This document shows positions 10,620-21,736 of a stretch of DNA of 64,000 bases, in pieces (the first letter of the stretch is position 1; each line of letters opens with the position of its first letter). The notes beneath the pieces are model-generated. The model was not told the DNA's origin, ran no database searches, and worked only from the letters and a program-made list of their open reading frames with translations. Source of the DNA: Effrenium voratum (lineage: Eukaryota > Sar > Dinophyceae > Suessiales > Symbiodiniaceae); assembly GCA_963377175.1 (NCBI GenBank), contig CAUJNA010000525.1:1-64000 (forward strand), written 5' to 3'. The position numbers were made by a program, and so were the translations under genes.

Positions 10620-12813
10620 ATGGCAGCCTTGACAGAAGACTGCAGGAAAGAAATTGAAGCCCTTTTGGACAAAGGGGGCCCGCTTGAAAGGCAAATGACT
10701 TGGCTTTTCAACCTTCTCCGCGCCAAGGGCCTGCTTTGGGAGTCGATACTCCCTTGCAACCAGATTGGAGTTCACCCAATGAACCGGAACGGCGCCGGAA
10801 CAAGCGCCTCACACGTGGAAGAGCTCCTCACCACGTTTGTTGAACTTGGGTTCTGTATGTCTCAGACCAAGTGCGTTTGCATTGAGGCCCCCACAGGCGA
10901 CGCAACAGTCTCAACCTTCAATGAATCCATGGCAAGGGAATCCCAAGGACGGCTGGCGCAAGTTGTTCCGGGCAGCATCCGGTATGCACATGTCAGGCGC
11001 TTAGGATGCTGCTAGCGTCCTGCAAGCATCCTGACCCGACCCTGACAAAGGATGGAATGCTCAGCATGTCTGCTGTTCGTCTGAGAGACGCATGGCTGGC
11101 TGACGCAGCCGAGACCGGACTGAAGTGGACAGTCCTGTCACATGAACTCTTCAACATCCCTCGCGTCGCAGACCTTGTCCAGGCTGGCATGAACTGCACC
11201 AACCACACTACTCTTGCAGAGACGGAATTGCAGTTGTGCCGAAAGATTCTGGAAAAGGTGGTCAAGGAGGGGCAAGAGAGCTTGCAATGGGCTGACATCG
11301 AGAAGGAGGTGCTACGGTCAAAGCCTTCAGGGGCAATGGCATGCCCCTTCATGTTCGCGTTTGTCTGCAAGTTTGGGGGCGGAACCTTGGCTTAGCTCAA
11401 GCATGTTTTTTTTTGGGACATGTGCCCAGTGATAATTTGTATTATTTCACATCTCGCACTATCTTTCAAGCGTCAGGCAAAAAAGCGGACTTCATGAGCA
11501 AGACAGAATCGTTTGTCCGTGCTTTTGGACGCCCTGAAAGAATTTTGGGCGTCGAGTGGTGGGCTGCCATATCTTCTGAGACCTTTGGCAAGTTGAAGGG
11601 GGGCGCGGCAATTTGGAGGCACAGTTTGGTCATGCTGGCGTACACCGCCCCCGACAAAATGGTCGTGTCGAGCAACGATGTGAAGCGCAGCTTCTCCAAC
11701 AAAGAGTGCCTCATGAAAATCCAGGAGTACGAGAAAATCCGCAACATAGTGGTGCAAATGGCCAACGCGCGAGGGCAGTCCCTCCAACCATGGGAGCGCC
11801 TGCGCCTGCTGGGTGAGTTCGATTGCGCCTGCGCAGCGGTGGTTCTTGACAAGAAACACAAAGATTGGCCGCTCCAGTTTGACAGCTTGAAGGCAGTGGG
11901 CAACTGGTTTGCCGAGCGGCTGTCACAGAAGACAGAGTGCGAGGTGCCCAAGCCCTTTGATGAACCCAAGCCCACAGGCAGAGGTCTCACACCATCTTCG
12001 TGGGGCGCGGCGTGCTCAAGCAAGGAAACCTTGCCGAAGCCCGCGTTGGCAGGCTCATCCGTGAGGATCCGGGAGCTGGCGGAGGACAGTCTTGCAGACA
12101 CGTCGGGCCTGTCCGACAAAGGGCTTTCAGCAGGGGTGAAAGTTGTGGACAAGAAATCTAAAAAAGAAGGCGTCATCCTGAGCACGGACACCTGCAACGT
12201 GCGCGTTGAATGGTGCGACAGTGGAAGCACTGAAGCAGTGAAAACATCCCTTTTTCTTGAGGGTGCGTTCAGGCCTTTAGCAAACCAGAAGGTTCACCAG
12301 GAGGTCGAGCTCACAGACTTCCGGAGCAGCCCCAGCTGGCTGGAGCAGCGGGCCAAGTCATCGACATTCTTGGCCCTGCATGAGTTGTCAGAGAAACTCC
12401 CCACCTTTGAGTTCATCCTGTACCAGAAGCCCAAAGCCCTGAAGTACGTTGGGAGCAACTCTGTAGGCAAAGGAAAGCTGCAACTGGCGCCCGTCACGAC
12501 GAAGGTTGTGCTGGGGTCGGCAGGGTCAGTGGTGCTCGGCTTCGTCGAGTTGGGCGGGGAGAAGAAGACTGTGTGCCTTCAGCCACGCGCTGCCTTCGCA
12601 TCACCCTTTTGGCACATGAAAACATCCAAGGACCCCGAGGAGTGCAACATGATTTTGAGCCAGGCTTTGCAGGTGAAGTTGAGTTTGGGCAAGGTGTCCA
12701 TCCAGGTGGCTAAGAACACCCAGAAGATCGAGCCAGGAGATTTCCTATGCCTCATGTCCAGCGAGGGCGATGGTGAGGAACACTCTCCTCCTTCGAAGCG
12801 GCAGAAGCAATGA
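10620..12813 (+). pseudogene. Hypothetical protein of a dinoflagellate-type family, interrupted
   Basis: ATG at 10620 starts a frame with LLWESILPCNQIGVHPMNR, which I remember as typical of a hypothetical family abundant in dinoflagellates. The frame breaks near 11000: the first ORF stops at 11015 while the next begins CQALRMLLASC. It continues to FVCKFGGGTLA and stops at 11395. A third open block (to 12813, 'KRQKQ' end) carries FTSRTIFQASGKKADF and a long C-terminal part. The 11385-11450 junction could be a short intron and the 11000 junction a single indel. No catalytic motif was recognised. It may be a mobile-element protein, given how common the family is. Confidence 0.5.
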
Positions 12814-13174
12814 GCCGGAGGGGCGTTCCAGAAAGCAATGAAGTCGAGAATGTTTTTGACGATGTAGAACGGCGATGTGAATGTAGGCCAGTGTGTATAA
12901 ACCAGGCGGCGACTGGGCGCAAGTGTGTCACAGAGCATGCGCAGCGCAGGTTTGCCTTGACACTGATTGCAGTGCAACTTCCTGAATAGATACATCTCAG
13001 GCATCAGGCGGGTGTTTTTTGTTATGTAGGCTGGAGCGTGCAACCTTGATGCCGCAGCAAGGGCCTTTGAGTTTGATCAGCCACAAGGAGGGATTGCTTT
13101 CTAGTTCTTACCATGTAAAAAGCCAGGCGTGATTTGCTAGACCAGCGCGGTATTATTTCGCGCCCCTGCCCCCC

Positions 13175-13894
13175 ATGGCAGACGGAGAGTCCTCGCGTGA
13201 GGAAGACCAACCGGACGCTGGCAGCGACGTTTCTGAAGACAGGGGATGGCAAATAGACACTTTAGTTGTTGTCCGCCACCCCAGTCTGAAGAAGCAGTGG
13301 ACGCCTTCAACCAAGCATGTAGGCCAGCAAACATTCTTCAAGTTGAGCCGATGGGATCGTGGATGCGCAATGGCCTTCACTGGAAAGGGGCTGGAGCTTC
13401 GCGCCAGCAAAACTCCAAATTGCATGTCGGATGAGGGCTGGAACCAGTTGATCAGTGGAAGAAAGGCTGCCTGCAACGCACAGCTCCACCGATCTCTTGC
13501 ACGAGCGGCTGCAGAAGCTGGCCTCCCAGCCCCACAAAAAATGAGAACTGCCAGAGAGGAGGATTGTGTTGTAGCTGGCCAAGTTGTGAACCTGCAGCTG
13601 AACAACGGAGTTGAACTGAAATGCCTGTGGGGAACGAAGCAGTTGGACAGCAACATTTGGCTAGAGCTTACCACTGGCTGCTTGGAGACTTTGCAGGCGC
13701 TCATGAAGCCATGTGTGAATGAACACCAGGCAGAGGCAGCAGCCAGCGACGTGCAAGGTGAAGAGCCGGGTGCCAAGGTGAAGAAACGTAAGCTTCGACG
13801 GCAAGGCCCGCGCTCCCCAAAGAAGACACGCAGAAGTACAGCGTTGCCAGCTCCAGATGCAAACGGCGACGGAGCTCACCAATCTAGCGGCTAA
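13175..13894 (+). CDS. Hypothetical protein, 239 aa
   Basis: An intact frame runs from ATG 13175. It begins with an acidic Ser/Asp/Glu stretch (SSREEDQPDAGSDVSED), has a central region with LVVVRHPSLKKQW and ends in a basic tail (KKRKLRRQGPRSPKKTRR) suited to nuclear localisation. I do not recognise the family. It lies 361 bp after the gene at 10620-12813 on the same strand. The two could be parts of one element, but nothing in the sequence proves it. Confidence 0.5.
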   Translation: MADGESSREEDQPDAGSDVSEDRGWQIDTLVVVRHPSLKKQWTPSTKHVGQQTFFKLSRWDRGCAMAFTGKGLELRASKTPNCMSDEGWNQLISGRKAACNAQLHRSLARAAAEAGLPAPQKMRTAREEDCVVAGQVVNLQLNNGVELKCLWGTKQLDSNIWLELTTGCLETLQALMKPCVNEHQAEAAASDVQGEEPGAKVKKRKLRRQGPRSPKKTRRSTALPAPDANGDGAHQSSG

Positions 13895-14731
13895 ATGATG
13901 TCCTTGTGACCTATTTTTGGGTGGGCGACCCACGGGTGGCTCTTTGAAAGGAGTAAAATGCCTGAGCGACCAGGCGCTGCAGAGAATCATTTTATCTCGC
14001 AAGCGCTGTGAGTTTGCAGAGAGAGATCTCGCAAACGGTCTTGCAATCTTTGTTGCGGCGGTGTTGCAAGGAGTCTGCGCCCTTGCCTCCCAGGTGATGC
14101 AAGCAACACTGACATCTATACGCAGGCCATTTTTGCTGATCAAAGGCAACCACCATGTGTTTCTTTCATATCTGCAAGCCACCCCTGACTATGAGGATGT
14201 GGCAGCGCTTCTCAAGTGAAGCCAGGATCATTGCCACCTGTGGAGGTCACCCTGATCATAGGCGGGACGAGTTCAGGTTGTTGCGCACGCTCGAGTTGTC
14301 TAGGCGAGCGTGAAGGCTCTGCCCGGCCTTGCTGCGAGCTTAGCCCTGCAGCTTGGCCCTGCAGCTGGCTGTCATTCGTGCACGCTGGAGGCACCGACCT
14401 TTCCAGATCGTGCTCGGCTACAAACTGGTGGGGGTCCCAGTTTGCTTCCATGCCATTTCTGCAAACCTCACGTGGTCAGCGTTTGAGTCGTGCATCTGCC
14501 ACCTACTGCATGCCTTGGCTCACACAGTGCCAAATGTACATGGCGATTGTTCACGTGCAAACCAAACATTATACGTCACCCAACCCAACAAACATGCCAG
14601 CCCAGCACCACTGTCACATCATCACCACATGCCACATGCCATCGCGTGCCATCACCGCATGCCAGATGCTGAAACCGCACATTGCATCATTACAGCATCA
14701 GCACGGGCCGCAACGGCTGGCTGCTGCACCC
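13895..14731. other. No convincing gene
   Basis: A 100-codon open frame (13917-14219) and the 5' extension of the frame of the next gene (from 14216) lack bias or motifs. The stretch 14580-14690 is rich in CA/CAT. Confidence 0.4.
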
Positions 14732-15774
14732 ATGATGGGAGCCATGGACACGGCGGTGACCGACGCCGACGTGTCCGTCGCGTCGGCGTCGGTCACTGAT
14801 GACGCGGCGCTGGAGCACACCTCTCCAGCAGAAGAGGATGACGCCGAAGACTCGGGTCAGGCGGACTTGCCCTTGGGCGGCGCGTTCGAGCTCCTGGTCC
14901 TGGGCGCGGTGATCCCGCAGAAGGAGGAGGAAGAGCCGGCGGCGGAGATGAAGAAGCCGGCGGAGGAGATGAAGAAGCCGCCGGAGGAGATGAAGAAGCC
15001 GCCGGAGGAGGAAGAGCCGCCGGAGGAGATGAAGAAGCCGGCGGAGGAGATGAAGAAGCCGGCGGAGGAGATGACGCCGGCGGAGAAGATGAAGAAGCCG
15101 AACAAGATGAAGAAGCCGCCGGAGGAGATGGAGGAGATGGAGACGGAGCCGGCAGAGCTGATGGCTCTCGCGGTGGAGAGCACATCCGCCGAGGCGAGTG
15201 AGGAGGTGGAAAGCAGAGGCGTCAAGCGGCCCCTTGCTGCGCACGGCTCCCTAGCCAGGGCCTGGCAGGGAAAGATCCCGGCCAAGGGGAGCGCAAACTC
15301 ACAGGAGGCGCCGCCGGAGGCGCAGGAGGGAAGCAAGGAGGGAAGCAAGGAGGAAAGCAAGCTCCCCTGGAAGGGTCGGGGGAGCAAGGAGGGGTGGAGG
15401 AAGGGTGAGTGGAGGAAGGAGTGGAAGAAGGAGGATTGGAAGAAGAAGGATTCCAAGGAGGAGGAGGAGTGGAAAAAGGATTGAAGAAGGAGGAGTGGAA
15501 GAAGGATTGGAAGAAGGACTGGAAGAAAAAGGATTGGAAGGAGAAGGATTGGAAGGAGAAGGATTGGAAGGAGAAGGGTTGGAAGAAGGAGTGGAAGAAG
15601 GAGTGGAAGAAGGAGGAGGATGAGTGGAAGAAGGATTGGAAGGATGATGAGTGGAGGAGGAGATGCCGGCCTGATGGCCGGGGCGGCTACTACCTGCCGC
15701 ATGGCCAGGGCTTCATCGACAGCCATGGGCAGCTGCGGAAGCAGCTCTGCCACACATCGGCATGTTTTCAGTGA
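14732..15774 (+). CDS. Low-complexity Lys/Glu/Pro/Trp repeat protein (one frame change)
   Basis: ATG at 14732 (MMGAMDTAVTD) precedes an acidic region. Next is a run of about 60 residues built from EMKKPAE/EMKKPPE heptads and then a tail of KEWKKEDWKKD-type repeats. The first frame stops at 15482-15484 inside the repeats. The neighbouring frame, open across the same repeats, carries the pattern on to a non-repetitive end (YYLPHGQGFIDSHGQLRKQL) and a stop at 15774. The shift is best explained by one indel in the tandem tract. ORFs of similar length on the minus strand are Leu/Ser/Pro-rich shadows. The function is unknown. Alternating acidic and basic repeats suggest a disordered or coiled protein. 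Confidence 0.5.
14941..15135 (+). repeat. 21-bp coding minisatellite (EMKKPAE heptads)
   Basis: The unit GAGATGAAGAAGCCGGCGGAG is repeated about eight times with small changes, keeping the reading frame. A second repeat tract with units like GGAAGAAGGATTGGAAG occupies 15399-15660. Confidence 0.85.
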
Positions 15775-16241
15775 ATATTTTTTTTGTAAAGTGAAAACGG
15801 TTGACTTTCTCTTTCATTTTTCTGCTTCTTTGCTGAGGCCGGGAGAAGGCCTCATCGGCAAGACGCGGAACAGAGGAGGGCAGCGCGAGCAAGCCAAGCG
15901 GAGCGACATGCGGGCGCTGATCAACATGGTCACGAAGATCACAGATCTTCGAGCCGGAGCTGGCCCACCAACTGAGTAGGCCGGGCAGCCGTTCCGGCTG
16001 CGGGGTGGCTCACTTGGCACTGCATCAGGCAAGAGTGACCACTACCAGCTGTTCGAATTTGAGCCGCTCCCAGCCTAGAAAGGCGTGCCCTCAGGCGTCG
16101 CGCAACTTGCGCGGCTTTTCCTGAATAGGAAGCCATGTCGCAGCCGGCTGCAAGCAACCGCAGCATCATATAGCAAAGACACACCTAGCTGGCTGCGCAC
16201 AGGGATCCCCGATTTGAGGACCTCATCGCAACCGTCAATCT

Positions 16242-16319
16242 TTTGTCGATCAACAATGTCGGAGACCCTAGGATTGTTGATCAACAAAGTTGAGCGGGTC
16301 GACCTTGTTGATCGACAAA
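16242..16319. repeat. Hairpin with perfect 15-bp arms and an internal palindrome
   Basis: TTTGTCGATCAACAA at 16242-16256 is the exact reverse complement of 16305-16319. Between them, 16274-16287 is a self-complementary copy of the same core (TTGTTGATCAACAA). Three related dyad sites therefore lie in 78 bp, outside any recognised gene. They could be protein binding sites or an element end. Confidence 0.8.
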
Positions 16320-16696
16320 CTATTCGATCACCAGCATCCCAATCCCTAACTCGAAATGTGCCTGCAGCATTGCTAGGTGAAGCGGATACCACTGGTCTCC
16401 GACACTCGCTGTGAGGGGGTGCGAAATGCTCAAACCGGAGTTCAGCCACCGCTGCAACAAAGATACATGTCCCATTTGAGCAGTGTGCCACATTTGATTT
16501 GGCTTTCTTGTCTACCCTCCGCAAGGGCAACTCAAGGCCATACCTGGCTCGTAGAATGGAAACGTATGAGTTGATGGCGCTCCTGATTTGCCTGGTGCTG
16601 ACCCTGAGCATTTCCCAGATCCTAGATCCACAAGACCACCTTGATGAGGATTGTGGTTGATCGTTTGAAGGCACACCTCTGGCGCTCCAGGATTTG

Positions 16697-16730
16697 GACG
16701 TGAGCGACGCGAGCGACGTGAGCGACGTCT
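16697..16730. repeat. 9-bp tandem repeat GACGTGAGC
   Basis: Just under four units (GACGTGAGC, GACGCGAGC, GACGTGAGC, GACGTC) stand upstream of the gene at 16922. Confidence 0.7.
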
Positions 16731-16921
16731 CTGGGCTGTCCGATTATCAGAGCGACTATAATTAGGCCAGGATTGCAACATGCATGTCTAATCACACATG
16801 CATGTGAGCGGTGTTGTTTGGCTGGCGTGTCTTGCCAGTTGCAGAGCAAATGCTCGCATGGAGCAGCAGAGTAGCTCGCTGCAGCGTACATTTGCGGCTT
16901 GTGTCCCATAGGCTGTCAGCA

Positions 16922-18219
16922 ATGGCAACCCGTGATGAGAGGGTTGTAGCTCATGCCAAGGAGCTGCAAGACTTCATGCGCAGTCAGGAGCCTGTGCTGA
17001 GCAAGCAGTTTGGGGAGCTTAAGAAGCTGGGAGCTGCCCCCCTGTCTCCCAAGGGCTGTATGGAGCTGACTCAGCACCTGCGTCAGTTCGCCTGGGGAGA
17101 TGACAAGATGTCGGAGTTCTCCGACCTCATGCAAGATGCCATTTCAAAAGGATCAATCGCGAAGCCAACAAAGCGCGCCAACCAAACAGTGACAGATTGG
17201 ATGCCGTACTGGAGCGTGAAAGATCTTGAAGTTCTAGGAGGCACTGATGTCTCTTTGGCATGCAAGCGTGACACCATCATAGTGCGTATGTTGAGGTGTG
17301 GCTTGCACCTCCCTGCCGAAGCGGCTTGGCGAGAAGTCATCCGCAGCGCCCAGGCTTGCGGGGTTGACTGGCCAGGTGATCCCACACAGCACTACCAGCT
17401 CCTGCTTGACATGAAGCGGTCTCTGAAACAGCGAGTCAGGAACACTGAGAAGCCCAAGGTGCTTCCCAAGAAACAGAACTCGCTGTCCGCGCCCCCGCAG
17501 CTCGCCTTGGCTAATGAGACACGGTCCACTGCCCTTTCACAGAGCTCTCCCGCGCATTCTGAGCGATTGGAGACGCAAGACTCACCGCCAGATGGGGTGG
17601 GGAGAGTGAATGAAGAGGACACAACTCCACTTCCAGATGAGAAGCAGAGCCCTACGAATGTAGCAGATGAGAAGCTGCTCCCTCCGAGACCCGAGGTGGA
17701 CTTGGCAACCTTCCAGGCAGCCTACGGCGCCAGAGACAGGGCCAGAAAACGGCCAGCTGCAAAGGCATCCCCTCCTCTTGAGGAAGACGCAGGTCAGCCT
17801 AAGAAGAAATCGCCTACCTTGGCTAAGGGTTCAGCTGCAAAGGCATCCCCTCAGGTCAGCCTAAGAAGAAATCGCCTGCCTTGGCTAAGGGTTCGTCCAA
17901 AGCGACGCAGGCGGCTGAGGAGGAACATGTGGGAGCTGGGTCAGACCCGGAAGCAGCGTTTCCAGAGGAGCACCACGCTTTGATCAGATCCATGCCAGTG
18001 GACACAAAGCCGGCACCCCACGCAGGCCACGGCCGCCACTCCTACACAGTTGCGTATCATGGAGGTCGGGTGGAAGTGATGCTTCGCAAGAAAGCATTCC
18101 GACCAAAAGCTGATTGCCAGGGGCACGCCTTGCAGGCATCGCAGTGCCTTGGCTGCTCAATGTTTGGGTTTTCATTTGCAGATTTTATTTGCCCAAACAG
18201 AACCATGCCTTTAATATAA
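16922..18219 (+). CDS. Hypothetical protein of a dinoflagellate-type family (frameshift in a C-terminal repeat)
   Basis: ATG at 16922 (MATRDERVVAHAKEL) was preferred over the open extension to 16811. The first 200 residues include RDTIIVRMLRCGLHLPAEAAW and HYQLLLDMKRSLKQ, which recall a family common in dinoflagellates, by memory only. A Ser/Pro/Glu linker follows. A DNA repeat (17756-17831 and 17832-17893) encodes AAKASP...PKKKSPALAKG. The second unit is shorter by a length that breaks the frame, so the first frame ends at 17983 with an Arg-rich tail. The other frame carries on to ENPEA-like acidic text, GRHSYTVAYHGGRVEVM and a stop at 18219. That second end is more protein-like. The function is unknown. 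Confidence 0.5.
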
Positions 18220-18832
18220 AGGCGTTCTTCCCGCAACGAAAAATCAATGTCGTTTCTATAGGGTGCGCCTCATGACACCACACATGCTCGGTTCACGTTG
18301 CTGCACGCTGTCTGTTAAGGATTAGCTTCAATGGCGTCGGAGGACTGGAAGCTGCGTGGGATCGCGCCTGTGCCGTGGTGCGTGCGGAAGGCACTGAGGC
18401 AGATGACGACGCAAAGGATGTGGACTGAGTGCTGCCTGATCTATAGCTGTTGCGCTTGCGCTTCAGATGTGTCTACGTCTCAGGTGATGCCTGTGTGTAG
18501 TACGTTCAAGTCCGGCAGGCGAGCGTGACAAAAAATGCCGATCTTGCTATTCGTATTCGCGCAGTTAGCAACTGGAAATCCCGACCGCCCGTGCATGCAC
18601 ATTGGCTCAGAGAGGTGACCGGTTGCATAGCTATGGAACCTTCCTGCAAAAACCTGTGGCTTGCCAACCCTGCAAATGAATCTACCCTTAAAAATGCTTA
18701 GGGGTAGAAAGTGTATGATGCTTATACTTGAATAAGCGCATAACATTTGGATGTCGTGCCTTGCTAGTCCAGTGCAGAGCATTGGCTCGCACTGCCTCCT
18801 GCAGAGCCAATCTGTGCTCGCATGGCGTCGAC

Positions 18833-20742
18833 ATGGAGCGCCAGACAAGACACTTTGTCACACAGTCGGCTCTAGCGGATATACTGCAGCCTCAGGGAGC
18901 AGCCAGACCTGATCCTGGGCACCGAAGGCATCAGCCGTTCCTCCATCAAGAGGAAGCGGGAGCAGGCAGTCAACGTAGATGGCTATCTGGGAAGTGTTTT
19001 GAGACAGATCGAGTTCAGCAAAGATGATGGGAGCACGGTGGCAGCGTCCTACCTTGACCCAGCCGCTTTTTTGGATCTGATGCTTTCCAGGTCCGAATCT
19101 ATGAAAGCGTTTTGGGCTGCGCAAGGGGAACGACATCCGGGCTGCTGGGATTTAGCCCTGTATTTGGACGAAGTGACACCGGGAAACGCCCTCAAACCTC
19201 TCAACAGACGTAAAGTCTGGGCAGTTTACTACAGTTACTTTCAACTTGGGAGGGCTATGCTGCAAAAGGATTTTGGTTACCCTTTTGCTCATCAAGCGCG
19301 ACGAAGCTGCAGCTCTTCCGGGAGGTATGTCCCAGGTAATGGTGGCAGCGCTGAAGAGGCTAGTCAGCGAGGAAGGCGCCCTGGCGAACGGAGTGTTTCT
19401 GCCATCCATTGGCAAAATGTTCCAAGCCCGGGTGAAAGTTGTGCTTGGAGACGAGGCGGCGTTGAAAGCCACGTTTCAGCACAAAGGCGCGTCGGGCATA
19501 AAGCCGTGCTTTTTATGCCGCAACGTCGTCAGTGTGTCGTCCGAGCTGGCGTGCTACGATGAGGAGCTGGTCGCAATCAGCTCCCATCGTAAGGCGTCCT
19601 TTCAAGAACACACTGACAGCTCCTTGTTCCAAGCTGCGGACTATATACAGAGCCCCGCGTATGTTGGCGCCGGCGTTGGCCAGAGGAAGCTGATCCTGAA
19701 AGGCCTTGGCATAAACGCAGTGCGCGAGGCGGGGCGTGATTGCTGACAACTTTGCGGGAATTCAAACCGTGTTGCCTTACAACCTTTGTTGTCCATTGGC
19801 ATTTGAGTTACGGGTGGATTTCGGATTTTGGTTCCCAGTGCTGCAGGGTGTGCTGTTTGACGCGTCTCCGGCAAGACATTCAGCCGATCTCGATGCTCCA
19901 ATACGATTGGATGCACTGCGTGCTGGTGCAAGGAACTTTTGAGAAAGAACTTGAGCTGTGCCTCAAGGTTCTTGGGCCTTTGGGGTTCAGCTCTGAACGG
20001 CTTGACGCATTCCTGCGCCCTGGCGACACAAGATTTCAATTGTTTTCTGCAAATTATTATGTGTGTGTAGTAATGAGCTCTTCTCAATTTTCTTTTTTTT
20101 TGGACTGGCTCCCATGCACTTACTGCAGGAGATCCCTTGTTTGGCCGAAGCACCTTCGCGCGTTGGGCGCGTCTGGCTCGAAATGCTTGTCCAAGTCCAA
20201 AACCTTTTCAGCGTCGGCTTCGGAGACTCTTACGGTGAGTGCGGCTATTCGCAGCTACCTGCAAAGTCTCAGGTTGGAGACGCACTCAGACTGGAAAATT
20301 CGAATCACAGTCATGTCCTTCTACGCTCTTTGCGAAGTGGTGGACGTGTTTGCCGCAAGTCTACTTTCGGATCCAGATGCGGATGCCCTGGATAGAAAAG
20401 TGTCCAGGCACCTCGAACTGTTTTGCTTGGCGCGCACGGAGGAGGCAGTGATTCCCAAGCATCACTTCTTGATGCACATGGGCGACTTCGTCCGGCGCCA
20501 CCCCTTGCTCTTGAACTGTTTCGTGCACGAGCTAGTGAAGCAAACGCGAGTCTGTTTGCGCATGCGGTTCTGGCCCAAGAGCGTTTGTCTCGGGCTCTCT
20601 AAAACTTATAGAGTGGTAAAATGATGTGAAGCCAATGCCAGGAGATCAAGCGTTACGCCAACGAGATTCACAACGCTGGTAGTTGGTTCTCAAAGCATGT
20701 CATCCTCAACGCTGCTTTTGCTCAGCTCTTGCGTGTGCATAG
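18833..20742 (+). pseudogene. Transposase-like gene with introns and frameshifts
   Basis: From about 18927 the frame reads GISRSSIKRKREQ, then LALYLDEVTPGN and RRKVWAVYYSYFQLG (18999-19270). After a frame break near 19280 the text continues with KPCFLCRN, a possible metal site, to about 19730. A later block has LQYDWMHCVL (near 19890), a likely intron at about 20040-20130 and IPKHHFLMHMGDF with CFVHELVK (to about 20540). The exon at 20644-20742 reads EIKRYANEIHNAG. I remember this order (DEV.PGN, DWMH, HHFLMHM, FVHE) from a transposase-like family widespread in dinoflagellates, possibly of the CMC/KDZ group. It is decayed in this copy. Confidence 0.5.
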
Positions 20743-21109
20743 GTATTCACAATGAAAAACAAGCATTTGCCGAATTCTTAGGTTTTGATGCGATTGACGG
20801 GTTTGCGCTGGGTTTCAGGAAATATGCAAAGCGTATCAGCCTGATGTGGTTGTGGATCGCAGGCGCCTGGTAGGCAGTCTGACGTATTGCAAGGTTGGCA
20901 GCCGTCTACGGATCGTGCCAGAAAGCTGGTTTGGCTGATTGTGTCATGAGACCAGTCGACAAAAGAACCTTCCTGTCAGCCGGCGAGCGACCGTCTCCGC
21001 TTTACGCAGAGCAACGAGTATATGCTCGCGTGTCATATCCAAAGCCTCATGGTTGCAGCTTGTTGGCTGGAACTTTGGAGCGCTTGCCAGCTTAGTTTAT
21101 TTAGTAAGC

Positions 21110-21736
21110 ATGTCGTGTTTCGTGATGGATGATGGCACCCGGTGGGAGAGGGCGTGGATGCCAGAAGCGGGCTTGCCGTGGCTGCGGGAGAGCTCTTGGA
21201 CTTCAGTTCGCGGTGGCAACTCCGACAAGCTGGAGATGAAGCTCCCGATCTACCTTAACGTGACTGGTGTGCCCATGAGCAGCCGGATGTTTGAGTTCAA
21301 GGAAGAGCGCATGCACCGTGGACGCATGATTGTCGTGTACGAGGACCGGCAGCAGGGCTACTTGGACATCTTGTTCCGGAGGGTGAGGGAGGGATGCCGC
21401 GTGGTGGCGCCCACGTTGGTGTTCTCGGAGGACAAACAGAAGGTCGCAGTTGTGTGGCATTCCCCGTTGACGGGCGAGCATCTCGCGGCCTGTGTCAGAA
21501 AGACCACGCAACCTGTGCAAGTTGGGCCGGCGCCCCTTTGGCTTAAAACGTACATGTTTGCAACTTTGCAAACTATATACCAGTTGGGCCAGCGCCCCTT
21601 TCGGTTCAAAACGTGCGTTTGTGAGTGTCAAGAGTGGGGTTTCCAGGAAATCACACGCCGCATGCGAGGCTATGGGATCTTCGCGGAATTCTGGTGCGTT
21701 GGGACCAAGCAACCCAGGAGGAGTTCAAATCCGTGA
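21110..21736 (+). CDS. Hypothetical protein, about 208 aa
   Basis: ATG at 21110 (MSCFVMDDGTRWE) opens a frame with MRLP-like strand/turn text (KLEMKLPIYLNVTG, FEFKEERMHRGRMIVVYEDR). Its last third is encoded by a DNA duplication (21521-21622), so the C-terminus may be a recent addition or non-coding. I do not recognise the family. Confidence 0.4.
   Translation: MSCFVMDDGTRWERAWMPEAGLPWLRESSWTSVRGGNSDKLEMKLPIYLNVTGVPMSSRMFEFKEERMHRGRMIVVYEDRQQGYLDILFRRVREGCRVVAPTLVFSEDKQKVAVVWHSPLTGEHLAACVRKTTQPVQVGPAPLWLKTYMFATLQTIYQLGQRPFRFKTCVCECQEWGFQEITRRMRGYGIFAEFWCVGTKQPRRSSNP
21521..21622 (+). repeat. 62-bp spaced direct duplication
   Basis: GTTGGGCC(G/A)GCGCCCCTTT followed by a related 20-bp stretch occurs at 21521-21560 and again at 21583-21622. 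Confidence 0.75.

Noticed and set aside
14857..15753. 298-codon minus-strand frame, Leu/Ser/Pro-rich
   Set aside because: It is the shadow of the charged repeat tract on the plus strand; composition is forced by the repeat.
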